A stretch of DNA of 64,000 bases from RZZS01 sp964498755 (GTDB lineage: Bacteria > Pseudomonadota > Alphaproteobacteria > Micavibrionales > Micavibrionaceae). Location: the NCBI GenBank assembly GCA_964498755.1, contig CAZCIB010000003.1, forward strand, positions 19,678 through 83,677, in the 5' to 3' direction. Position 1 is the first letter of the stretch. Each line of letters opens with the position of its first letter. A model generated the notes under the pieces. It searched no databases, had not been told where the DNA came from, and saw only the letters and a program-made list of their open reading frames with translations. Made by a program: the position numbers and the translations under genes. Of this stretch, positions 7,982 to 14,522 are shown piece by piece.

Positions 7982-8068
7982 CTACAGAGGGCGCAGAGTT
8001 TTTTTCAAGAGCTTGTATTCTTCGCGTTCGAACTGCTTGATGAAGGCCTGGTCTATGGAAGTAGCCAT
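7982..8068 (-). pseudogene. Truncated phage major capsid protein (28 codons left)
   Basis: A clear start (TAAGGAG, 9 nt, ATG at 8068) opens a frame beginning MATSIDQAFIKQF. This matches the N-terminus of major capsid proteins of T7-like and related podoviruses from memory. After about 18 codons the frame enters the right half of the CTCTTGAAAAAAACTCTGCG repeat seen at 44800-44850 and stops at TAG (7982-7984). Everything after the N-terminus is missing. Position after the scaffold gene fits the portal-scaffold-capsid order. The loss could be real deletion or a repeat-mediated assembly error, since a gap lies only 13 nt upstream. Confidence 0.6.
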
Positions 8069-8080
8069 GATGCTAATCTC

Positions 8081-8290
8081 CTTAAAGCGTTAAGATTGTT
8101 TGGAAAAGCGCTTCAGATCGCGGGTTGTCGGCCTGNNNNNNNNNNNNNNNNNNNNNNNNNNNNNNNNNNNNNNNNNNNNNNNNNNNNNNNNNNNNNNNNN
8201 NNNNNNNNNNNNNNNNNNNNNNNNNNNNNNNNNNNCTTAAAGCGTTAAGATTGTTTGGAAAAGCGCTTCAGATCGCGGGTTGTCGGCCTG
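8081..8290. other. Assembly gap (100 N) with identical 55-bp flanks
   Basis: N occupies 8136-8235. The 55 bases before it (8081-8135) are identical to the 55 bases after it (8236-8290). This is the signature of two contigs that overlap but were joined with a default 100-N spacer. The true distance is probably zero and the duplication artificial. Apart from the capsid leader and a terminator-like hairpin, no gene is seen between 8069 and 8715. Confidence 0.85.
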
Positions 8291-8320
8291 TCTGTCGGAT
8301 TGAGACGCGGCCCTCATCTG

Positions 8321-8378
8321 AAAAAAACGGCGTCCGGGCGGCGCGTGATTGATACGCGCGCCGTTCTCCGGAACGCCG
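8321..8378 (-). terminator. Rho-independent terminator-like hairpin upstream of the capsid stump
   Basis: On the minus strand a CGGCGTTCCGG arm pairs imperfectly with CCGGACGCCG, with an inner GCGCG pairing, followed by seven T (8327-8321). It lies between scaffold and capsid genes, so it could attenuate or separate transcription of the capsid region. Confidence 0.6.
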
Positions 8379-8424
8379 GCAAAGTTCTCGTACAGACGGA
8401 AGGGAGAAGTTCAACGCCAAAACA

Positions 8425-8578
8425 CCCTCTCCCTTCAGTGAGAGGGACGAGGCTTAAGCCGCGAAGCGGATTTAGCCGCAGTGGTGAGGGACAATCTGTG
8501 TTGATCCCTCACCCACTCCGCTAACGCTTTTTCTTCGAAAAAACGAAGCTGCTTTTCCCTCTCCCTGAAGGGAGAGGG
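8425..8578. repeat. CTCTCCC/GGTGAGGG palindromic repeat
   Basis: A long copy of the family with arms CCCTCTCCC...GGTGAGGGA and TCCCTCACC...GGGAGAGGG. A separate short inverted repeat (CAACGCC / GGCGTTG) lies just outside it. No gene is seen between this copy and the PilZ gene. Confidence 0.8.
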
Positions 8579-8715
8579 AAAGCGGGACGCACGTCTGGCG
8601 TTGATAAGTTTAAACTAAAGGATTTTATTCCTATCTGTCAAGCGTTTTTTCATTTTTTTCACACAAGCGCTAAAAATTTTGCTACTTTCAATAAAAAAAA
8701 ACAGTGTGAGGTTCC

Positions 8716-9105
8716 TTGATCAGGTCGTTTATAAACTTCATCAAAGGGCGCGTTATCAACGATGAAAGCGCTGAAACGCGCCGGAATTATGTCCGCCGCC
8801 AGCACGACCGCTGCGTGTGTTTCGTCAACGGCCAGATATTTCCGGTGCTGGACTGGAGCCCGGGCGGCACGCTTTTGAACGGCGATGAACGCACGTTCCG
8901 GGTTGGCGATGAAGTGAATGTCGAAATGAAATTCCGCGTCGGCGAAGACGTGGTCGAACTCGCGCACCGGGGGCGCATCGTGCGCAAGGCCCGCGAGAAA
9001 GTCGCCCTGCAGTTCGCGCCCTTGAACGAATCCATCCTCCGCGGCTTCCAGCGCGTCATCGACGACTACGCCGCAAGTGAATTTGCGGGATCGCAGGTGG
9101 TTTAA
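8716..9105 (+). CDS. PilZ-domain protein
   Basis: A 129-residue protein whose core matches the PilZ c-di-GMP-binding fold: an RRxxR-like basic stretch (ETRRNYVRRQH, about residues 19-29), then DWSPGGTLL in place of the usual D-SxGG. PilZ proteins bind c-di-GMP and affect motility or surface polysaccharide. TTG is the start; GAGG lies 4 nt upstream and no in-frame ATG is available. It is the only plus-strand gene inside the prophage remnant, between scaffold and capsid, bordered on both sides by CTCTCCC repeats, so it was probably inserted there. Confidence 0.75.
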   Translation: MIRSFINFIKGRVINDESAETRRNYVRRQHDRCVCFVNGQIFPVLDWSPGGTLLNGDERTFRVGDEVNVEMKFRVGEDVVELAHRGRIVRKAREKVALQFAPLNESILRGFQRVIDDYAASEFAGSQVV

Positions 9106-9117
9106 AAAGGCAATTTT

Positions 9118-9278
9118 CCCTCTCCCTACAGGGAGAGGGCAACGGCGCTTAGCTTTTCTTGTAAAGAAAAGCGATAGCAAAGTGGGTGAGGGATAATTCC
9201 TGTGAACCTGTCCCTCACCACTGCGGTTAACGTTTTCTGAAGAAAACGAAACCTCGTTTCTCTCCCTAAAAGGAGAGG
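9118..9278. repeat. CTCTCCC/GGTGAGGG palindromic repeat
   Basis: Arms CCCTCTCCC (9118) and GGAGAGG (9272-9278) with internal GTGAGGGA/TCCCTCACC pairs and AAAAGCG/CGTTTTC boxes. It fills the gap between the convergent PilZ and scaffold genes, starting 12-13 nt beyond each stop. Confidence 0.8.
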
Positions 9279-9291
9279 TTTTCAGAGCAAT

Positions 9292-10020
9292 TTACTTCCC
9301 GCCATAGAGCTGCCGGAACCCTTCGGTGACTTTTGCGACGGTAGCCGGGTCCTTGTTGCGCCAGTACTTCGGGTCGCGCATCATTTCCTGCAATTCGGCC
9401 TCGCCCGCCGGAACGGACGCCTCGCTCTTGCCGCTCATTCCGGGGCTTTGCGTTTTCATCATGCGGTAGAGCGCAAGCACGCCCTCATAGGTTCTCGAGA
9501 GGTTTTCCAGCACGTCGTCAGGCAGATTCTTTTTGCCGAACGCGAGCAGCTGTTTGGAAACCTGGCGCCACTTCTCCTGCCCGCCGAAATGCTCGATCAG
9601 GCGTTCGACTTCGCGGTCGGCCTTGAAATCCGCGGCCAGATCGACGATCAAAGGCGCCATTTTTTCGGCGGCGAGGTCATAGACTTCCTGCACCTGCTCG
9701 GGCGTAAGGCCTTTCGCGTGCAGGCGGGCGTTGACTTCCGGGTCCGGCGTGAACAGGCCGTGACTGACATTCACGTCGTATTGATCCGGCGTTTCCGGCA
9801 GGCCGAGATGACGCAGGAGGTTCAGTTTCGCGTCCTCGTCTTTCGGCTGCGGCAGGCTGCCCGAGAGTTTTTTCTCCAGCGCAAGATATGAGCTGATGAG
9901 CGCGTCGAGGCGGATCTCGCCCGTCTCCGGGTCCTTGAATTTCTCCGGTAGCTGCGCAACCGGAATTTCAGGCTGCGTTTTATTTTGCATGTTCTTTTGT
10001 ATGCTTGTTTCGGTGGTCAT
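9292..10020 (-). CDS. Phage capsid assembly scaffolding protein (T7 gp9-like)
   Basis: A 242-residue acidic, helix-rich protein with the layout of T7-like scaffold proteins. It has a disordered, Gln/Pro-rich N-terminus, then YDVNVSHGLFTPDPEVNARLHAKGLTPEQ (in pieces, about residues 79-105), a helical core, and a C-terminal motif RDPKYWRNKDP...VTEGFRQLY, typical of the capsid-binding end. It directs procapsid assembly and is removed afterwards. AAAGGAG precedes the ATG. It follows the portal and Bbp19-like genes and precedes the capsid stump, the normal podovirus order. Confidence 0.8.
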   Translation of the reverse strand: MTTETSIQKNMQNKTQPEIPVAQLPEKFKDPETGEIRLDALISSYLALEKKLSGSLPQPKDEDAKLNLLRHLGLPETPDQYDVNVSHGLFTPDPEVNARLHAKGLTPEQVQEVYDLAAEKMAPLIVDLAADFKADREVERLIEHFGGQEKWRQVSKQLLAFGKKNLPDDVLENLSRTYEGVLALYRMMKTQSPGMSGKSEASVPAGEAELQEMMRDPKYWRNKDPATVAKVTEGFRQLYGGK

Positions 10021-10063
10021 GGTTTAGGCTCCTTTTTTGGTTTGGGAAAGGGTTCATATTTCG

Positions 10064-10212
10064 CCTCTCCCTTCAGGGAGAGGCAACGAGGCTTAGGGCG
10101 CGCCAGCGGCCTTAGCCGCAGTGGTGAGGGACAGTACGGATTTATCCCTCACCCACTCCGCTAACGCTCCTTCGGAGCGAAGCTGCGTTGCTCTCTCCCT
10201 GAAGGGAGAGGG
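10064..10212. repeat. CTCTCCC/GGTGAGGG palindromic repeat
   Basis: A copy of the same family between the Bbp19-like gene (stop 5 nt away) and the scaffold ribosome site. Arms CCTCTCCCTTCAGGGAGAGG and CTCTCCCTGAAGGGAGAGGG with the GTGAGGGA/TCCCTCACCC pair between them. Confidence 0.8.
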
Positions 10213-10217
10213 ACAAA

Positions 10218-10496
10218 TCACCCGTTCCGGCCTCTATCAATAAGGCGGAGGATGGCGGCGACGAGGGCGCGTTGGCCTTCGGCGTAGCGCAGCTGGCTTT
10301 CATTGCTGTCCGGGCCGTAGGCGCGCTGAAAGGTCATAACCTGCAAATGCGCGAGGACCTTCTGTCCGTCATCGCTTGTGAACAGGCGGGCGAAAGATTT
10401 CTCAATATCGCGCTGCTCCATTTTGTTGAGCGCGTCGGGGCTGTAGGCAATGCCGCGCTCAACAGGGGTCAGAGGGTGTTTTTGTTTGAGGAACAT
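10218..10496 (-). CDS. Small phage protein, Bbp19-like
   Basis: From ATG 10496 (AAAGGAG 7 nt upstream) this is a 92-residue protein. Its middle FARLFTSDDGQKVLAHL and its end YAEGQRALVAAIL resemble the small Bbp19-type virion proteins encoded between portal and scaffold genes in some podoviruses. The family match is from memory and is tentative; the phage context is secure. A longer frame to 10535 starts in a palindromic repeat and is not favoured. Confidence 0.6.
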   Translation of the reverse strand: MFLKQKHPLTPVERGIAYSPDALNKMEQRDIEKSFARLFTSDDGQKVLAHLQVMTFQRAYGPDSNESQLRYAEGQRALVAAILRLIDRGRNG

Positions 10497-10528
10497 GATT
10501 TTTTCTCCTTTGTTACTCACTCTTATCC

Positions 10529-10622
10529 GTGTCACTCCCGCGAAGGCGGGAGCCTAAAGTCACAGGATTTTGGATCCCCGCCGCAGTTCACCCCGGACTT
10601 GATCCGGGGCGGGGATGACAGG
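10529..10622. repeat. CCCGCGAAGGCGGG and CCCCGGACTTGATCCGGGG palindromes
   Basis: Two dispersed palindromes widespread in alphaproteobacterial genomes lie side by side here: ACTCCCGCGAAGGCGGGAG and CACCCCGGACTTGATCCGGGG followed by CGGGGATGACAGG. The second encodes the last residues and stop codon of the portal protein on the minus strand. Related copies occur at 40853-40918, 43609-43671 (inside zapE) and 58200-58285. Confidence 0.8.
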
Positions 10623-12053
10623 CTCAGGGCTTGCATCAACCGCAATCTCGTTGCGGATCAGATCGCTCGGCACGCCCATGGCGTGGCCCAGAAATCTTGC
10701 GGCCTGCGCGAAATTGACGGCCTCGCTCGCCCCGCCGCCCATGGCCGACACGGCGGATATCCAGTTGATCGTGTTCTGGACGTTGCGCTGGCCTTGCGCG
10801 CGGGCGAGCGGCGAGCGGTAATCGAGCGCGACGTAGCGCCCGTCGACGTTCACGTCAGGCACCTCGCCGCGCCGCCTCAAAATGCCGAAGGCGCGCTGCA
10901 CCAGCGGCGTCAGAAGCTCCGCCTGTAAACGCCCATACGTCGCCCCCAGCAGCAACGCCATTTCCGCGCTGCGCTCCAGCACTTCCGTCGCCGTCATATT
11001 TGCCGCGCCAACGGGGCCGAGCTTGTCGGTCAGGAGCGCATGACGAATCCGGCCTCTTAAATCCTCCAGAACAATTTGAGAAATATCAAAACGTCCCGGC
11101 ATTTCGAGCGGCGTCAAACCTTTCGAGCCTACGGCCTTCGGGATGATCGTCCCTGGCACAAGCCGCAGATTGGTCGGATTCAACACGCCGTCGTCGTCGG
11201 CCTGCCAGATCCCGGTCACGGCGATCGAGGCGTTTTTGAGGATCAGCTCGACGATCTTGTTGACGGTCTTGATATCCGGCAAGGCCTTGATTACCGGCGA
11301 GCGCCCGTAAATCTCGCCCGGCGTTTTCACCCAGCGAAAATTGACGACGGGCGAGGACGGAAGCCGCATCGATTCCAGCAGGTGCGGGCTCACGCCGTTC
11401 TCCATCAGGAGCGCGGTATAATGAAACACCAGCCCGCTCGGCAACACGCTCTCCAGTATTTTAAAACGCGCCTGCGGGTCGCGCGCGCCTTCCTCGATGA
11501 CGCGCGGCGGCAGCTCCGTTTCCGGGTAGCGCGCCTCGATTTGCGCTTGCGTCAGCTCGATCATCCGGTATGTGCCGTCAAGCTGGCCGCTTTCGCCCTC
11601 TTCCAGCGCAACGTCGCTTAAGGGAACAGCCGAGAACTTGAACGCGGAAAAACCGCCGGGTTCGGCTTCCTCGAAAAACAGGCAGGCCGTCCCGCCGACG
11701 ACGAGATCGAGAAAGCTCTGATGGATTTCAACGGAAAAGTTCGAGCGGTCGAAATGGTCCTGGATCGTCCGCGCGGCTTTTTCCAGCGCGGGCGCGAGCG
11801 ACTCAGCTTCTTCCGGCGAGAGGTCCGGGCCGGGCTTGAGCCCGAACCACTGCGACCACGGCGGAACCAAGTTGCCGAGCAGGCTCGCGGCCAGTTGATC
11901 GACGGCGTCCAAGGCCGTGCCGTCATAAAGCCTGTCGGTGCGCGGCTCCCCGGCCTCGAGAGTCTGCGTGAACCCGGCGCGTTGCGGCAGCGCGTATTCA
12001 TAGGCGTCCTGCCAAAGCTTTTCCCAGCCCCGGCGGCGACCGCGCGCGCTCAT
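10560..12053 (-). CDS. Phage portal (head-tail connector) protein, 5' end frameshifted
   Basis: A 497-residue frame matching the T7-like head-to-tail connecting protein family: WQDAYEYALPQR near the start, YDGTALDAVDQLAASLLGNLVPP (in pieces), DRSNFSVEIHQSFLDLVVGGTAC (in pieces), and SPLARAQGQRNVQ near the end. The portal forms the DNA-entry ring of the capsid. The true start is probably ATG 12108, with GGGAGA 6 nt upstream; its frame reads NSEFNPNGPPPHVILQRYER. This continues into the conserved region only after a one-base shift in the GC-rich stretch near 12030-12050. The last 18 or so residues are encoded by a palindromic repeat. Confidence 0.85.
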   Translation of the reverse strand: MSARGRRRGWEKLWQDAYEYALPQRAGFTQTLEAGEPRTDRLYDGTALDAVDQLAASLLGNLVPPWSQWFGLKPGPDLSPEEAESLAPALEKAARTIQDHFDRSNFSVEIHQSFLDLVVGGTACLFFEEAEPGGFSAFKFSAVPLSDVALEEGESGQLDGTYRMIELTQAQIEARYPETELPPRVIEEGARDPQARFKILESVLPSGLVFHYTALLMENGVSPHLLESMRLPSSPVVNFRWVKTPGEIYGRSPVIKALPDIKTVNKIVELILKNASIAVTGIWQADDDGVLNPTNLRLVPGTIIPKAVGSKGLTPLEMPGRFDISQIVLEDLRGRIRHALLTDKLGPVGAANMTATEVLERSAEMALLLGATYGRLQAELLTPLVQRAFGILRRRGEVPDVNVDGRYVALDYRSPLARAQGQRNVQNTINWISAVSAMGGGASEAVNFAQAARFLGHAMGVPSDLIRNEIAVDASPEPVIPAPDQVRGELRRGSKIL

Positions 12054-12110
12054 AGCGCTGTAATATTACATGCGGCGGCGGGCCGTTCGGATTGAATTCG
12101 GAATTCATGA

Positions 12111-12416
12111 TTATTCTCCCAGCAAGGTTTTGCGCGCGGACGCGTCGTTGTTCGCCTGCCCCAGAAGCCCGCGAAAGCAGGTAAGCACGGTGCCGAAGCG
12201 GCTGCGCTCGCGTTTCAGAAGGCTTTTGGCGCGCGTCTCGGACGCGGCCTCATCCGGCGTTTTAGCGCTAGCGCCGTCCGAAGAGGCCTGCGGGTCCGGC
12301 GCCGGGGAGGAGGGTTTGGCTGGCGCCGGACTCGCCGCAGGCTGGGGGGCGGGAACGTAGACAATCTGAGGCTGTGGGATACTGGGCGCCTTCGGGCGCG
12401 AGCTTATGCTTCCCAT
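12111..12416 (-). CDS. Small Pro/Ala-rich phage protein upstream of portal
   Basis: A 101-residue protein with a disordered Pro/Ala/Ser-rich N-terminal half (PAPQPAASPAPAKPSSPAP) and a conserved end RFGTVLTCFRGLLGQ...ARKTLLG. The C-terminus resembles small structural proteins found beside T7-like portals, ending in a RKTLLG-type motif. The start is firm: AAAGGAG lies 7 nt before ATG 12416. Its stop touches the ribosome site of the portal gene. Its 5' half overlaps the end of the upstream gene in another frame. Confidence 0.7.
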   Translation of the reverse strand: MGSISSRPKAPSIPQPQIVYVPAPQPAASPAPAKPSSPAPDPQASSDGASAKTPDEAASETRAKSLLKRERSRFGTVLTCFRGLLGQANNDASARKTLLGE

Positions 12417-12837
12417 GAGAGGTCTCCTTTTTCTGGGTTTCGTGAAGAGTGAACAAATGCCGGTAGAGCTGCCACGGCGTCAGGACAAACCGCGCATGCA
12501 GTCCGATGACGCGTTTGACCGCCTCGACGCAGGTAAACGCCATCCAGGGCGCGGGCCTGTTCGTCTGGAAGCGGCAAGGCGCCTCTATGACAGTCAAGCC
12601 GCGCGCGCGCAGCCATCCCGGCAGATCGAATTCCGGCGCGATATGGTGGTAAACGGCGATATCCGTCTTGTGGGCGAGCGGATCGAACGAGAGCCATCTT
12701 TGCCCGTCATTGAGAACAACAAAGCAATGCCGGAAGCCGGGCTTTAAAAACAGGCGCAAGTAAGGCAGATCCGTCTCGCCGGTGAAGGCGACATAAACCG
12801 AATTTCCGAATTTCCGATCATCCGAATCTCCGGTCAT
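12268..12837 (-). CDS. Conserved hypothetical phage-cluster protein (possible Cys/His hydrolase)
   Basis: A 189-residue frame whose first 140 residues look like real protein: PGFRHCFVVLNDGQRWLSFDP (in pieces, about residues 33-52) and FTCVEAVKRVIGL (about 101-113). The His/Cys pairing is reminiscent of a cysteine-hydrolase fold, but I do not recognise the family. It begins with ATG overlapping the previous stop (ATGA). The last 50 or so residues overlap the start of the Pro-rich gene 12111-12416 in another frame and read like noncoding tail. A lost stop or an indel near 12420 is possible. Confidence 0.6.
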   Translation of the reverse strand: MTGDSDDRKFGNSVYVAFTGETDLPYLRLFLKPGFRHCFVVLNDGQRWLSFDPLAHKTDIAVYHHIAPEFDLPGWLRARGLTVIEAPCRFQTNRPAPWMAFTCVEAVKRVIGLHARFVLTPWQLYRHLFTLHETQKKETSHGKHKLAPEGAQYPTASDCLRSRPPACGESGASQTLLPGAGPAGLFGRR

Positions 12838-13211
12838 ACGCCCGCCCTCTCGACAATCCCCTTCGCGCTCAGCGCGTCCTCGATGCGGTCCATGGCCTCG
12901 TCCCAGATTTGCGCGGCGCGGGCTTCTTTAAGGCGGCGCGGATCGGGCGGCAGATGCCTGATCCCGTAATGCCGCAGAACAAGCAGATGATCGCGCACGA
13001 GGCGGCGGTTGCGGTAGAGGCGGTCCACGACCCGATAGATATCGGCAGGCTCGCACGGGCGCGGCGACAGGCTCTGTCCGGCGACAATACGCGCGCCGTC
13101 GTCCCGGGCCTTCTGGGCGGCGATGAACCAGAACCAGGCCTCTTCAGCGGATTCAAAAGGCGCCGTGTCCAGATCGGGCGAAAGTTTCAACGAATACTGC
13201 TCTCTCGGCAT
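12834..13211 (-). CDS. Conserved hypothetical protein at the head of the prophage operon
   Basis: A 125-residue, Arg-rich soluble protein (SAEEAWFWFIAAQKARDDGARI, in pieces; YRVVDRLYRNRRLVRDHLLVLRHYG, in pieces). AAGGAGG lies before ATG 13211, a strong start. It is the first gene of the minus-strand phage operon and faces the HTH-pyrE gene across an operator region. No function is recognised. It shares a 4-nt overlap with the next gene, so the two are coupled. Confidence 0.7.
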   Translation of the reverse strand: MPREQYSLKLSPDLDTAPFESAEEAWFWFIAAQKARDDGARIVAGQSLSPRPCEPADIYRVVDRLYRNRRLVRDHLLVLRHYGIRHLPPDPRRLKEARAAQIWDEAMDRIEDALSAKGIVERAGV

Positions 13212-13261
13212 CGCGGCGCGCCCTCCTTCTTGCGTGTTTTTGTGAGAACAAGCGAACGCAT

Positions 13262-13314
13262 TTGTTCACTTTATGTTCTAATTTATGCTAGAGTTGCGAG
13301 AACATGTCAAGAAC
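13262..13314 (+). promoter_or_regulatory. Divergent promoter region with SOS-box-like operators
   Basis: GTTC-N7-GTTC occurs at 13264-13278 and its complement GAAC-N7-GAAC at 13300-13314. This spacing is the LexA box of many alphaproteobacteria and is shared by related S24-type repressors. A likely promoter for the downstream gene is TTGTTC (13262-13267), 16 bp, TATGCT (13284-13289), so the first box overlaps the -35. An extra GAACAA/TTGTTC pair lies just upstream. The sites lie between the prophage operon and the HTH-pyrE gene, which suits control of both. Confidence 0.65.
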
Positions 13315-14326
13315 AAAATATGATTTTTTTCCTATTTTTGTTTTTGAGCCGCAAGACGCAAAAGAAGGTCTTTACACATCCCCGCATTCATATGAATATC
13401 ATCCTATGGTGACTCACGCGCAGATCTGGAACGGCATTGACCGGCTCGCCGCCGCGCACGGTTATTCGGCATCCGGCCTTGCGAAAAAGGCCGGGCTGGA
13501 CCCGACCTCTTTCAACAAAAGCAAGCGTCAAAGCCCGGACGGCAAGCCCCGCTGGCCGTCAACGGAGAGCATCGTGAAAATCCTCGCAGTGACAGGCGCA
13601 AGCATGAGCGATTATATTGAGCTGATCGAATCCCCCGCAGAAGAAAAAGACAATAGAGGAAAGCCTATGGACACGCCCGCGCAAGCCGCAAAAATCCTGT
13701 TCGATACGGAATCGGTCCTGTTCAATCCGGACGAGCCGTTCGTGTTTACCTCCGGCAGATTAAGCCCGGTCTATATTGACTGCCGCCGGTTGATCTCGTT
13801 CCCGGAGGCGCGGGGCGCGCTGATGGAATCGGGTGCGAAACTCTTGGCCGAAGAAGTGGGCCTTGAGAACATCGATTACGTCGCGGGCGGGGAAACGGCC
13901 GGAATCCCCTACGCCGCCTTTATCGCCGAGCGCCTCGGCAAACCGATGTTATACGTGCGCAAGCAGCCCAAAGGCTTCGGCCGCATGGCCCAGATCGAAG
14001 GTCATATCGAGGGAAAGAATCCGAAGGTCATCCTCGTTGAAGATCTGCAGACCGACGGCGGCAGTAAAAAGGTATTCATCGACGCGCTGCGAGAAGCCGG
14101 ATGCGTGGTCGAGCATTCCTTCGTCGTGTTTCATTACGGCATTTACAACAAGAGCAAGGAAAATATGGACGCGCTCGGCGTTACGCTGCACGCGCTTACG
14201 ACATGGTGGGACGTGCTGGATTACGCGCGCGAGAATAAACTGTTCGACCCGGCCAAATTGTACGAAGTGGAAGCCTTCCTCAACGACCCCGAAGGCTGGC
14301 AGGAGAGGAACAAGAAGGAGGCTTAG
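13304..14326 (+). CDS. pyrE: Phage-repressor-like HTH domain fused in frame to orotate phosphoribosyltransferase
   Basis: Residues 35-115 (from the alternative ATG 13406) match the N-terminal HTH of alphaproteobacterial C1/S24 repressors: THAQIWNGIDRLAAAHG, SGLAKKAGLDPTSFNKSKR, then WPSTESIVKIL. In place of the S24 protease domain, PyrE follows from residue 122. PyrE makes OMP from orotate and PRPP; its PRPP motif is VILVEDLQTDGGSK. GAGGA lies 6 nt before an in-frame ATG at 13667, so a stand-alone 219-residue PyrE of normal length can also be made. No stop separates the two parts. The chimera may be a recent fusion left when the prophage decayed, or a real regulator-enzyme. Confidence 0.85.
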   Translation: MSRTKYDFFPIFVFEPQDAKEGLYTSPHSYEYHPMVTHAQIWNGIDRLAAAHGYSASGLAKKAGLDPTSFNKSKRQSPDGKPRWPSTESIVKILAVTGASMSDYIELIESPAEEKDNRGKPMDTPAQAAKILFDTESVLFNPDEPFVFTSGRLSPVYIDCRRLISFPEARGALMESGAKLLAEEVGLENIDYVAGGETAGIPYAAFIAERLGKPMLYVRKQPKGFGRMAQIEGHIEGKNPKVILVEDLQTDGGSKKVFIDALREAGCVVEHSFVVFHYGIYNKSKENMDALGVTLHALTTWWDVLDYARENKLFDPAKLYEVEAFLNDPEGWQERNKKEA

Positions 14327-14338
14327 TAAAGTTTATAT

Positions 14339-14490
14339 TGAATCGCAAAGACGCAAAGCCGCAAAGTTTATATAGTTTAGCGCGCCGAAGGCGCGAATTT
14401 AATAAACCACTAAGCGCACTAAGCTCACCAAGATTATCTGTGCGCAGCCTTTCTTTGCGCCTTAGCGTCTTTGCGATTCAAAAAAGTGCG
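14339..14490. repeat. Nested inverted arrays of CGCAAAG and CACTAAG words
   Basis: The outer arms are GAATCGCAAAGACGCAAAG (from about 14340) and CTTTGCGATTC (ending about 14480), with further CGCAAAG/CTTTGCG words inside. Within them lie a GCGCGCCGAAGGCGCG hairpin and a half-array AAACCACTAAGCGCACTAAG. The array fills the pyrE-nadK spacer, starting about 13 nt after the pyrE stop. Confidence 0.8.
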
Positions 14491-14522
14491 TAAGTTATTC
14501 AAAACGCTTTAAAGGACAAAAA

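Noticed and set aside
8255..8524. An 89-residue frame after the assembly gap
   Set aside because: It runs through a terminator hairpin and a CTCTCCC repeat on the strand opposite the phage operon, with no protein-like features.
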